Source: Bacteroidota bacterium (lineage in GTDB: Bacteria > Bacteroidota > Bacteroidia > Chitinophagales > Chitinophagaceae). From it: 64,000 nt of DNA. Where the stretch lies: the NCBI GenBank assembly GCA_023416995.1, contig JAEZGI010000046.1:1-64000 (forward strand), written 5' to 3'. A model generated the notes under the pieces. It worked only from the letters and a program-made list of their open reading frames with translations. It searched no databases and was not told where the DNA came from. Position numbers and translations under genes: made by a program. Positions 9,378-16,960 of the stretch are shown here, one piece after another. Position 1 is the first letter of the stretch. The number at the start of each line of letters is the position of its first letter.

Positions 9378-9503
9378 AACGATTGCTTGCCATATGAAAA
9401 TAGTTCGAAGTAATTCTTTGAGCTGAGTATCACAGCTTTACTATCAATTAGTCTCTCGATTGCCTGCCTCTAACGATTGCTGCCGTATGATTAACTGCTT
9501 TGA
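9344..9503 (-). ncRNA. putative small RNA with repeated GGCA-GCAATCGTTAG motif
   Basis: A minus-strand transcription unit with no reading frame of note. It has a TTTG / 18 bp / TATCTTTG promoter upstream and a stem plus nine-T intrinsic terminator downstream. The predicted length is about 160 nt. Inside, TCATACGGCAGCAATCGTTAG (near the 5' end) and TCATATGGCAAGCAATCGTTAG (near the 3' end) are near-identical direct copies, and a shorter third copy GGCAGGCAATCG lies just after the first. Between them is an interrupted hairpin, TAATT..AGCTG-loop-CAGCT..AATTA. The size is similar to 6S RNA, but I could not find a 6S-type long rod pairing of the ends, so no family is assigned. Confidence 0.5.
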
Positions 9504-9508
9504 TAACT

Positions 9509-9538
9509 CAAAGATAGCTCAGTTAATTTCCCTTCAAA
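9509..9538 (-). promoter_or_regulatory. Bacteroidota-type promoter of the putative small RNA
   Basis: TTTG at 9538-9535 and TATCTTTG at 9516-9509 are separated by 18 bp. Both elements fit the Bacteroidota sigma-ABfr consensus (TTTG, about 17-21 bp, TAnnTTTG). The predicted transcription start is near 9503. Confidence 0.55.
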
Positions 9539-9593
9539 AGACTTGATTTTTCAATTTTATTACGCCAAAATCGATTTTTTATTTTCGAAACCA

Positions 9594-9623
9594 TTGGCTG
9601 TACTGCATCTTAGGCTAATTTCG
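9594..9623 (+). promoter_or_regulatory. promoter-like TTG/TAATTTCG in front of the 516-residue gene
   Basis: TTG at 9594-9596, 19 bp, then TAATTTCG at 9616-9623 (one mismatch to TAnnTTTG), ending 5 nt before ATG 9629. The arrangement predicts a leaderless or nearly leaderless mRNA. Confidence 0.4.
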
Positions 9624-9628
9624 CCATT

Positions 9629-11179
9629 ATGTCCAACAGATTTACGGATACATTATTTCAACTGATTCATTCACTGGAGAAGTCAGAAAAAAGACATTTC
9701 AAACTATACATAAAAAGAAGCTCAGCGAAAGAAGAGCTTAAAATCGTCAAACTCTTTGATGCACTCGACAAGTTAGCAGACTATGATGAGAAACTTCTTC
9801 TCAAGAAACTGCCGGGCATTGAAAAACCCCAGCTATCGAATTTAAAAAGTCATCTGTACAGGGAAATCCTTGCGAGTCTCCGTTTGTTGAAGAGTGCCGA
9901 CAGCATCGATCTTCAGTTGAATGAGCAATTTGACTACGCACATATTCTTTATAAGAAGGGTCTATTCGGACAAAGCCTCAGAATTCTTGACCGCGCAAAG
10001 GAAATCGCAAAGGCCAACCAGAAATTCAATTTCCTGATACAGGTTATCGCGTTGGAAAAGCGTATTGAAGCGCTGCATATCACAAGAGGTATGCAAAGCC
10101 GTGCCGAGAGACTGGCCGGTGAAAGTGATGAGGTGATCAATCATATCGATATGGTTGCCCGTTTGTCAAATCTTGCTTTACAACTTTACAGCTGGTACAT
10201 AAAAAACGGGCATGCGCGCAATGAAAGAGATGAGGTTGGGGTGAAGCTCTTTTTAAAAGAAAACCTGCCGGACAGTGCTTACCAGCAAACCGGTTTTTAT
10301 GAGAAGTTATACCTCTACCAAAGTTACACCTGGTATGCATTCATCAGGCAGGACTTCCTGATGTACTACCGCTATACACAAAAATGGGTCGATATTTTTG
10401 ATGCTCAGCCTTTAATGATACGGGTTGAAACCGGTCACTATATAAAAGGACTTCACAACCTGATGAACGCGCATTTCGTGTTGCGCAACTTTCGCAAGTT
10501 TGATGATGATCTCCATAAGTTTGAAAAATTCGCGGAAAGTGATCGCGTGCAGGACCATGACAACTTTCGCATTCAGAGTTTTATTTATATCACTACCGCC
10601 AAAATCAACCAGCATTTTATGCTCGGTACTTTTAAGGAGGGGCTCTCGCTTGTTCCCAGCATCAATGAGAAGCTGGAAGAATACGCCCTGTTTCTTGACA
10701 GGCACAGAATACTGGTGTTGAACTACAAAATTGCGACGCTCTATTTTGGTAGCGGCGACTATGCTACCTGTATCGACTATCTTCAAAAAATCATCAACGA
10801 TAATGTTGAGTTGCGCAATGATCTTCAATGTTACGCCCGATTGTTACACCTCATGGCGCACTATGAATTGAAGAACTATGAATTGATGGAGTATCTCACA
10901 AAATCGGTGTATCGGTTTATGTCGAAGATGGAAAACCTAACCGTTGTAGAAGAAGAGATGTTTAAATTTCTCAGAAACTCTTTCCATGTTTCCCGTCATA
11001 AACTGAAACCCGAACTGGAAAAATTTCTCGCCAAAACCAAAGCGCTTGAAAAAAACCGGTTTGAAACGCGTTCTTTCGCGTACCTCGATGTTATATCCTG
11101 GGTCGAAAGCAAGGTGTATCAAAAATCGATGAGTGAGATTATTCATGAGAAATACCTCGCGAGCACAAAACACCGCTAA
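9629..11179 (+). CDS. conserved alpha-helical protein of unknown function (TPR-like)
   Basis: This 516-residue soluble protein has no signal peptide or membrane segment. It is almost wholly helical by composition. It starts MSNRFTDTLFQLIHSLEKSEKRHFKLYIKRSS and then shows repeated helical pairs with Tyr/Leu/Ala spacing (for example YAHILYKKGLFGQSLRILDR, KIATLYFGSGDYATCIDYLQ) that resemble degenerate tetratricopeptide repeats. Long proteins with this opening are common in Chitinophagaceae, but I know no named function. It stands alone between the small-RNA region and the mla operon. Confidence 0.8.
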   Translation: MSNRFTDTLFQLIHSLEKSEKRHFKLYIKRSSAKEELKIVKLFDALDKLADYDEKLLLKKLPGIEKPQLSNLKSHLYREILASLRLLKSADSIDLQLNEQFDYAHILYKKGLFGQSLRILDRAKEIAKANQKFNFLIQVIALEKRIEALHITRGMQSRAERLAGESDEVINHIDMVARLSNLALQLYSWYIKNGHARNERDEVGVKLFLKENLPDSAYQQTGFYEKLYLYQSYTWYAFIRQDFLMYYRYTQKWVDIFDAQPLMIRVETGHYIKGLHNLMNAHFVLRNFRKFDDDLHKFEKFAESDRVQDHDNFRIQSFIYITTAKINQHFMLGTFKEGLSLVPSINEKLEEYALFLDRHRILVLNYKIATLYFGSGDYATCIDYLQKIINDNVELRNDLQCYARLLHLMAHYELKNYELMEYLTKSVYRFMSKMENLTVVEEEMFKFLRNSFHVSRHKLKPELEKFLAKTKALEKNRFETRSFAYLDVISWVESKVYQKSMSEIIHEKYLASTKHR

Positions 11180-11409
11180 AAACGCAAATTTCTACTTCGT
11201 TTATACATGGAAGTGACCTTCCACAGCCCTTCCATGCCCCAAATGGCACAAGATTAGAATCCTTTAAGCCGGTAAGCTCGTGGTTTCCCGGGCTGCTGCA
11301 ACCTGCCGGCAAGACTGCCACATGGTTGCGGACATCCTGAAGGTTAAAGAATCGACCCCTCGGTTGGGGAATAATTTACCCGCCGGTAAACCAGTTAATT
11401 TTTCAAGAA

Positions 11410-12207
11410 ATGATGAAGCTGAATAAAAAGGGTTCTAAAGAATTTGTTGTGGGCAAAAAGCTCGATGGCTTCTTCATGGAGTTTTACCTGCTCGGAAAGT
11501 TCATTATCAGGTTTTTTAAGGAAGTGTTTGTGCCGCCTTATGAATTCAAAGAAGTAGTTCGTCAGTGTTATGAGGTAGGTTATAGATCGCTGGCACTGAT
11601 TTCCGTGACAGGATTTGTGACCGGTATTGTATTCACAAAACAATCGAGACCATCACTTGCAGAGTTCGGGGCAACGTCATGGTTACCGTCGCTGGTATCA
11701 ATTGCTATTTTGCGCGCATTGGCTCCGTTGATAACTGCGTTGATAACTGCGGGAAAGGTAGGATCGAACATTGGTGCTGAACTTGGCTCCATGCGCGTTA
11801 CAGAGCAGATCGATGCTATGGAGGTTTCTGCTACCAATCCATTTAAGTTCCTTGTGGTTACACGTGTGCTGGCAACAACATTTATGGTGCCGGTGCTTAT
11901 GTTATATGTAGCACTGATTGGTTTGCTTGGCGGGTTTCTGAACGTGCATGCAAACGAACAAACAAGTATCACAACCTTTTTTCAAAAGGCATTTGAAAGC
12001 ATACAGTTCCTCGACCTGTGGTCGTCAATAATAAAGTCGTTGTTGTTTGGATTTACGATCGGTATCATCAGTTCGTACCAGGGGTATAATGCAACGCAGG
12101 GAACACAGGGTGTCGGGAGGGCGGCAAATGCTTCGGTGGTGATGTCGATGTTCCTGATTTTTGTTGAAGAGATTGTTGTTGTACAAATTATAAACTGGTT
12201 CAGATGA
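11410..12207 (+). CDS. mlaE: MlaE-type ABC transporter permease
   Basis: The 265-residue inner-membrane protein has the MlaE/YrbE layout: an amphipathic N-terminus, then about five membrane helices. The conserved core is LAPLITALITAGKVGSNIGAELGSMRVTEQIDAMEV and later GFTIGIISSYQGYNATQGTQGVGRA. It forms the membrane part of the Mla/MCE lipid transporter, which moves phospholipids between inner and outer membranes and keeps outer-membrane asymmetry. Its last codons overlap the ATG of the ATPase gene by 4 bp, as expected for a coupled operon. ATG 11413 is an equally possible start. Confidence 0.93.
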   Translation: MMKLNKKGSKEFVVGKKLDGFFMEFYLLGKFIIRFFKEVFVPPYEFKEVVRQCYEVGYRSLALISVTGFVTGIVFTKQSRPSLAEFGATSWLPSLVSIAILRALAPLITALITAGKVGSNIGAELGSMRVTEQIDAMEVSATNPFKFLVVTRVLATTFMVPVLMLYVALIGLLGGFLNVHANEQTSITTFFQKAFESIQFLDLWSSIIKSLLFGFTIGIISSYQGYNATQGTQGVGRAANASVVMSMFLIFVEEIVVVQIINWFR

Positions 12208-12992
12208 TGGAAGTAACGGATATGGATAACCGATCTTATGCCGATACGAAACCGGTGATAGACATTGCTGGCCTGGAGAAATCTTTTGGAACCAATCATG
12301 TGTTGCGGGGCGTTGATCTGAAAGTTCATCATGGTGAAAATGTGGCGGTGCTTGGGCGTTCAGGTACCGGTAAATCGGTGCTGATTAAGATCATTGCGGG
12401 GCTGCTGAAGCCAGACAAGGGAACGGTGCGGGTTCTTGATCAGAACGTAGCGGAACTGAACACAAAAGAACTTGAAAAGCTACGATTGCGCATTGGGTTT
12501 TCTTTTCAAAACAGTGCACTTTATGATAGTATGACTGTTCGTGAAAACCTTGAGTTTCCGTTGCTGCGCAATGGCAGTAAAATGAAACATGGTGATATTG
12601 AAACTGAAATCATGAATGTTCTGGAAGCCGTCGGATTATCACAGACGATCGATCAGTTGCCTTCTGAGCTTTCGGGGGGTCAGCGTAAAAGGATCGGGAT
12701 CGCACGAACGCTGATCATGAAACCGGATGTGATGCTATACGATGAGCCAACGGCCGGTCTGGATCCAATCACAAGTATTGAAATCAACAATCTTATCAAA
12801 GAAGTGCAGCGTAAATACAACACTGCATCGATCATTATAACACACGATTTAACCTGTGCGAAAACTACCTCTGACCGGATAGCAATATTGCTTGATGGCA
12901 TTTTTCTTCGGACAGGCACATTCGAAGAAGTGTTTAGCGATCAGGACGAAAGAATCAAAAGCTTTTACGATTATAATTTTATTGAAGCATGA
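12204..12992 (+). CDS. mlaF: MlaF-type ABC transporter ATP-binding protein
   Basis: This is a 262-residue ABC ATPase with every nucleotide-binding motif visible: Walker A GRSGTGKS (about residue 50), signature LSGGQRKR, Walker B VMLYDEPTAGLDP, and switch His in ITHD. It powers the MlaE permease. A first ATG at 12204 overlaps the mlaE stop (ATGA); a second ATG at 12222 would give a slightly shorter protein. The mlaD gene overlaps its stop by 4 bp. Confidence 0.93.
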   Translation: MMEVTDMDNRSYADTKPVIDIAGLEKSFGTNHVLRGVDLKVHHGENVAVLGRSGTGKSVLIKIIAGLLKPDKGTVRVLDQNVAELNTKELEKLRLRIGFSFQNSALYDSMTVRENLEFPLLRNGSKMKHGDIETEIMNVLEAVGLSQTIDQLPSELSGGQRKRIGIARTLIMKPDVMLYDEPTAGLDPITSIEINNLIKEVQRKYNTASIIITHDLTCAKTTSDRIAILLDGIFLRTGTFEEVFSDQDERIKSFYDYNFIEA

Positions 12993-13996
12993 AAAACAGA
13001 AACAACAAACGCGCGGTAACGGTAGGGATATTCATTGCTTTGGGGATTGTGATTTTGCTTGTCGGCATCTTCACACTTGGTGGACAACAAAAAAGTTTTG
13101 TTCCCGCAATAGATGTTTATGCCGTGTTTGATGATGTAGCAGGACTTCAGACAGGTAACAATATTTTTTTCTCAGGTGTTAAGGTGGGCACCGTAAAAAA
13201 AGTTGAATTTTACGGCAATTCACAGGTAAGGGTTCGACTGCATATTGAAAAAAAGGCCCAGGAGTTTATCCGCCAGGACGCCAAGGCAAGGATCGGGACG
13301 GATGGCCTTATAGGCAATAAGATCATAACCGTGTATGGTGGTACTATGGCTGCAGAACCGATACAGGGCGGCGAAACGCTGATCGTTGAAAAAGCGGTGA
13401 GCACCGAAGATATGATGGCAACTTTACAAGAGAATAATACCAACCTGGTAGCTATCACCACCGACTTCAAGAAAGTGAGCAAACGTCTGGCGGAAGGTGA
13501 AGGTACCATCGGGGCGCTGTTGCAGGACGAAACATTGTTCAGAAGTTTGCAGTCGACCGTTGCCAATTTGCAGGTAGCTGCGCGCAACAGCCAGGAGCTG
13601 ACAAAGGGCATAGCACGTTTTACTGAGCAGCTGGATAATCCGGGTTCGCTTGCTAATGGTCTTGTCAACGACACGACAATCATGAGCAACCTCCAGGCGG
13701 CCGTTGCGCAGTTAAACAAAGCCGCTACAGATGCAAGTGAGTTGTCTGGTAATCTTAAACAGACCAGTAATCAGCTGAATAGCAAAGACAACATGATCGG
13801 CACGTTATTAAATGATGAAGAGGTAAGCAATGATTTCAGATCAGTAATGGAAAATCTGAATGCCGGTACTCAGAAACTGGATGAGAACATGGAGGCTTTG
13901 CAACACAATTTTCTGTTACGCGGATTTTTTCGCAAAAAAGCCAAACGCGAAGCAAAGGAAGCAAAACAAGCCGCAGAAGCAGCTAAGGTGAATTAA
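12989..13996 (+). CDS. mlaD: MlaD-type MCE domain protein
   Basis: This is 335 residues: one N-terminal membrane anchor (about 9-29), an MCE domain (about 38-120, with YAVFDDVAGLQTGNNIFFSGVKVGTV), then a long helical region (about 150-310) and a basic Ala/Lys/Glu tail. MlaD-like proteins form periplasmic hexameric rings that bind lipids and dock on MlaE. The long helical C-terminus exceeds that of E. coli MlaD and suggests a needle or bridge extension, as in longer MCE proteins. It is the last gene of the E-F-D operon; no mlaB or mlaC homologue lies alongside, which is common in Bacteroidota. Confidence 0.92.
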   Translation: MKNRNNKRAVTVGIFIALGIVILLVGIFTLGGQQKSFVPAIDVYAVFDDVAGLQTGNNIFFSGVKVGTVKKVEFYGNSQVRVRLHIEKKAQEFIRQDAKARIGTDGLIGNKIITVYGGTMAAEPIQGGETLIVEKAVSTEDMMATLQENNTNLVAITTDFKKVSKRLAEGEGTIGALLQDETLFRSLQSTVANLQVAARNSQELTKGIARFTEQLDNPGSLANGLVNDTTIMSNLQAAVAQLNKAATDASELSGNLKQTSNQLNSKDNMIGTLLNDEEVSNDFRSVMENLNAGTQKLDENMEALQHNFLLRGFFRKKAKREAKEAKQAAEAAKVN

Positions 13997-14548
13997 TTTT
14001 TGCCCGATCCGGGGCTCAGTTACCAAATATCGTCATTGTTCAGCGGAAAAATTTTCCGAATGCAGCTTGCGGTAATTGAGAGGATATGCGTCTGTTAGCG
14101 GAACATAGGGGGCGCTAAATGCGCGATTTATAAAGTGATTGCAGTATGACCCAAAATGACCCTTAAATGACTGGCATAGCAGTCATGACCGTTGTTTCAG
14201 CCATTCAGGCGTTAAAATGATTGATCGGTAGCCCATTTTTTAATTCCTCAATAGGCACCCCATGGCCCGCAGGTAGCCGCAGATCATCCTAAGAAATGAG
14301 TTTCGAAGCAGGTCGATTCCCTGGTTTACTGGTGAAAACCCGATCCTGATTATCTTAGACCTTAGCTTCAGAATTATGGGTCCGTTTGCTGAATGGTAAG
14401 CCCCTGGCTAGATGATTCAGGATCCTTAGCTTGCTGTATGCTTTTCCCTGGCTACATGAAGTCGTAATCCGTCGCTTGAGATATTATGAGGTTAAACGTC
14501 AGATCAGATCAATTTTTTATAACTTGATCTGACTTAACCTGCCTGCAT
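13997..14548. other. 552-bp intergenic region with several inverted and direct repeats, no gene seen
   Basis: No convincing reading frame, tRNA or known RNA was found. Features seen: a hairpin ATGACTG-gcatag-CAGTCAT at 14167-14186; an inverted repeat GATCCTGA (14342-14349) / TCAGGATC (14417-14424); two copies of CCTTAGCTT and two of CCCTGGCTA-ATGA within 14360-14460; and the long inverted repeat just before the next gene. It may hold a structured 5' leader or decayed sequence. Confidence 0.5.
14490..14539. repeat. long inverted repeat 10 bp before the propeller gene
   Basis: The left arm is GGTTAA-ac-GTCAGATCA (14490-14506); the right arm is TGATCTGACTTAACC (14525-14539). All 15 paired bases match apart from a 2-nt bulge, with 18 nt between. 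It sits 10 bp before ATG 14549, so it could be an operator or a start-proximal mRNA hairpin that limits translation. Confidence 0.55.
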
Positions 14549-16087
14549 ATGAAATTAACTGCGGTTCTTTTTAGTATGCTCCTTACTACAGGAGTGTCCG
14601 CTCAAACCGGCATTTTCGACACCCTCATTCATACTGGTAATCCAAAATTAAAAGGACAGGTAAGTTATGATTCCGGAACACAGGTTTATAGCATGACCGG
14701 TGCGGGCTCAAATATTTGGTTCAACCGTGATGAGTGCAGTTATCTTCCCCAAAAAATCCATGGAGACTTTATTCTTACAACAAATCTGCGGTTTACCGAC
14801 ACCGGCGGACACAACCACAAAAAGGCGGGTTGGATGATCCGGTCATCGAAGGATGAGGCGTCTGCCCATGTAAGTGCAGTGGTCCATGGTGATGGGCTTA
14901 CTTCATTGCAGGCGAGACCGCTTCGGGGCGCTTTTATGCGGGATCCGCAAGATGAGGTGAAAGCAAGAAAAAAACACCCGCAGGTGATTCAGCTTGAGCG
15001 GACAGGCAAGCGGTTTATTATGCGGATCGCCCAAAGAGGTGAGCCGTTGCAGACAATCGCGGAGCGTGATTATCCTGATATGCCCGATACTTTGTTTGCA
15101 GGATTGTTTGTGTGTTCACATGATGAGGATAAACTCGAAAAAGCAGAATTCTGGAATGTTCGCATCGATAAACCGGTGCCCCTTGATTATTCAGTAAACA
15201 GGTCCGGCGCACTTGGATGCAGGATGGAAATCATAGACATCAACACGGGCAATCGCCAGGTGATACATGAGTCGGCGGGCCGGTTCGAAGCGCCGAACTG
15301 GATGCCAGATGGCAAACAACTATTATTTAACCAGGATGGCTCTATGTTCACGCTACCTGTTACGGGGGGCACACCGGTACAATTCAAGACCGACACGCTC
15401 TCCCGGAATAATAATGATCATGGTATTTCTTTCGATGGCAAAATGCTTGCTATCAGTTCGCACCGCAGTGGATTGCCGGGCGGCGGTTCAACGGTTTATG
15501 TGATGCCCCTTGCAGGGGGAAAACCGGTATTGATAACGCCGGAAACCCCGTCCTACTGGCATGGCTGGTCGCCCGATGGCAAACAGGTTTTGTACGTGGG
15601 GATGCGTGATAGCAAAAGATATAATATCTACACCAAACCGATAAAAGGCGGTGTTGAAACTGCGCTGACTCAAAACCGGGATCATCATGTGGATGGGCCG
15701 GAATATTCGCCCGACGGTAAATACATTTATTACAATGGAAGCCAGTCGGGAACGATGCAGATCTGGCGGATGAAGCCCGATGGCTCGGCGAAAGAACAGA
15801 TCACATTCGATGAATACAATAACTGGTTCCCACACATTTCGCCGGATGGAAAGTGGATCGTATACATTTCATTTCCAGCTGATATCGACCCCGGTGATCA
15901 TCCTTCATATAAAAGAGTAACCTTGCGCCTGTTGCCGACAGCAGGTGGTGCACCACGGGTGCTCGCATACCTGTATGGGGGACAGGGAACCATTAACGTG
16001 CCTTCATGGGCGCCCGACAGTAAACGCCTTGCATTTGTGAGTAACTCGCGGCCCCCGGAACCAAAGCATGTCGCAAATAGTAAGTAG
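14549..16087 (+). CDS. exported TolB-like PD40 beta-propeller protein with N-terminal DUF1349-like domain
   Basis: This is a 512-residue protein with a signal peptide (1-18, ending VSAQ). Residues about 20-205 resemble a DUF1349/concanavalin-like sandwich (GSNIWFNRDECSY, KKAGWMIRSSKDE). Residues about 215-505 carry PD40/TolB-type propeller blades, recognised by repeated SPDGKQ/SPDGKY/SPDGKW/APDSKR motifs. Such proteins are periplasmic or secreted and have been linked to carbohydrate or protein binding; the ligand is unknown. The ATG follows a large inverted repeat. The next gene's true start lies 25 bp after this stop. Confidence 0.85.
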   Translation: MKLTAVLFSMLLTTGVSAQTGIFDTLIHTGNPKLKGQVSYDSGTQVYSMTGAGSNIWFNRDECSYLPQKIHGDFILTTNLRFTDTGGHNHKKAGWMIRSSKDEASAHVSAVVHGDGLTSLQARPLRGAFMRDPQDEVKARKKHPQVIQLERTGKRFIMRIAQRGEPLQTIAERDYPDMPDTLFAGLFVCSHDEDKLEKAEFWNVRIDKPVPLDYSVNRSGALGCRMEIIDINTGNRQVIHESAGRFEAPNWMPDGKQLLFNQDGSMFTLPVTGGTPVQFKTDTLSRNNNDHGISFDGKMLAISSHRSGLPGGGSTVYVMPLAGGKPVLITPETPSYWHGWSPDGKQVLYVGMRDSKRYNIYTKPIKGGVETALTQNRDHHVDGPEYSPDGKYIYYNGSQSGTMQIWRMKPDGSAKEQITFDEYNNWFPHISPDGKWIVYISFPADIDPGDHPSYKRVTLRLLPTAGGAPRVLAYLYGGQGTINVPSWAPDSKRLAFVSNSRPPEPKHVANSK

Positions 16088-16112
16088 TTTTGCAGCAATA
16101 AAAAATGATGAT

Positions 16113-16472
16113 ATGGAAATTAGTGGTAAGCTAGTTCAGTTACTCCCTTTGCAGACCGGACAAGGAAAAAATGGAATGTGGAAAAAGCAGGATTTCATCC
16201 TTGAACAAGGTGGTCAATATCCAAAAAAGGTTTGTGTTGCCGTTTGGGGCGATAAAATTGACATGACCAGTTTCAGATTAGGTGATACGCTTGAAGTATC
16301 GTTCGATGTTGAAAGCCGCGAGTTTAACGGACGCTGGTACACTGATGTAAAAGCCTGGAAAGTTGTAAGCAAACAGGATGGCCAGGGTGGTCCGGGCAAT
16401 GCACCATCAAGTTACCAACCCGCTCCGCCAATGAATGCGATGCCAGGCGGAGATGACGATCTGCCTTTCTAA
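16113..16472 (+). CDS. DUF3127 domain protein (OB-fold, SSB-like)
   Basis: This is 119 residues from ATG 16113 (MEISGKL), the usual family start; the open frame extends upstream and would overlap the previous gene. Residues 1-90 match the DUF3127 pattern (KKVCVAVWGDKID, LGDTLEVSFDVESREFNGRWYTDVKAW). The tail is Gly/Pro/Gln rich and ends in an acidic DDDLPF tip, like the SSB C-terminus that recruits partners. The resemblance suggests a nucleic-acid-binding OB-fold, but the function is not established. Confidence 0.88.
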   Translation: MEISGKLVQLLPLQTGQGKNGMWKKQDFILEQGGQYPKKVCVAVWGDKIDMTSFRLGDTLEVSFDVESREFNGRWYTDVKAWKVVSKQDGQGGPGNAPSSYQPAPPMNAMPGGDDDLPF

Positions 16473-16505
16473 AGTTTTTCTGCTTAAGCATCCAGAGACA
16501 ATAAC

Positions 16506-16815
16506 GGGTTCTCTTTGAAGTATTACAGCTTATGCCATCTGGTCCTTACATGGGTTCTCTTTAAAGTATTACAGCTAATACCATCTGGTCCTTACACGGA
16601 TGTTCTTTGAAGTATTACAGCTAATACCATCTGGTCCTTACACGGATGTTCTTTGAAGTATTACAGCTTATGCTTCTAGTGGTTAAACGGGTTCTCTTTA
16701 GGGTATCTGGTCAAATAAAAGGGTTCGCCTGGAAGTTTTCTTTGCAGAAAGCATCGTGTTACATCAACAGGTTCTCTTTAAAGTACTATTGTTTAACGCA
16801 GCAAAATACATAAAT
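16506..16815. repeat. tandem repeat array, about seven units of 46 bp, each with a hairpin
   Basis: Units begin GG(G/A)T(T/G)TCT and contain CTTTgAAGTATTACAGCT. U1 16506-16551, U2 16552-16597 and U3 16598-16643 are 46 bp and nearly identical; U4 (16644-16688) diverges in its second half; U5 (32 bp), U6 (48 bp) and U7 (47 bp) are degenerate. U2 and U3 carry the perfect hairpin GTATTA-CAGC-TAATAC. 46 is not a multiple of three, so it is not a coding repeat. The array fills most of the 488-bp gap between DUF3127 and mqo. Confidence 0.85.
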
Positions 16816-16960
16816 GGGTTCACCAGGGGTCAAGGCGAATATCGACTTTAGCCCCGGGTGGGCCCATCTTAATTTCGTGCGAACTCCACCCGTGGCCAGA
16901 AATTGGATAGGAAGTTGTTGACCTTGTTGCGAAGCAAATAAACACAAAGCCAGGTTGGTT

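Noticed and set aside
9344..9503. Identification as 6S RNA
   Set aside because: The size is suitable, but the two ends carry direct, not complementary, repeats and I could not draw the expected long rod with a central bubble.
11180..11409. Inverted repeat CATGGAAG/CTTCCATG (11206-11236), three GCCGG(T/C)AA copies and a CCCC/GGGG stem before mlaE
   Set aside because: There is no T run or clear promoter; I could not support a terminator, RNA or operator.
16506..16815. Possible CRISPR array
   Set aside because: The whole 46-bp unit is repeated; there are no variable spacers between constant repeats and no cas genes nearby.
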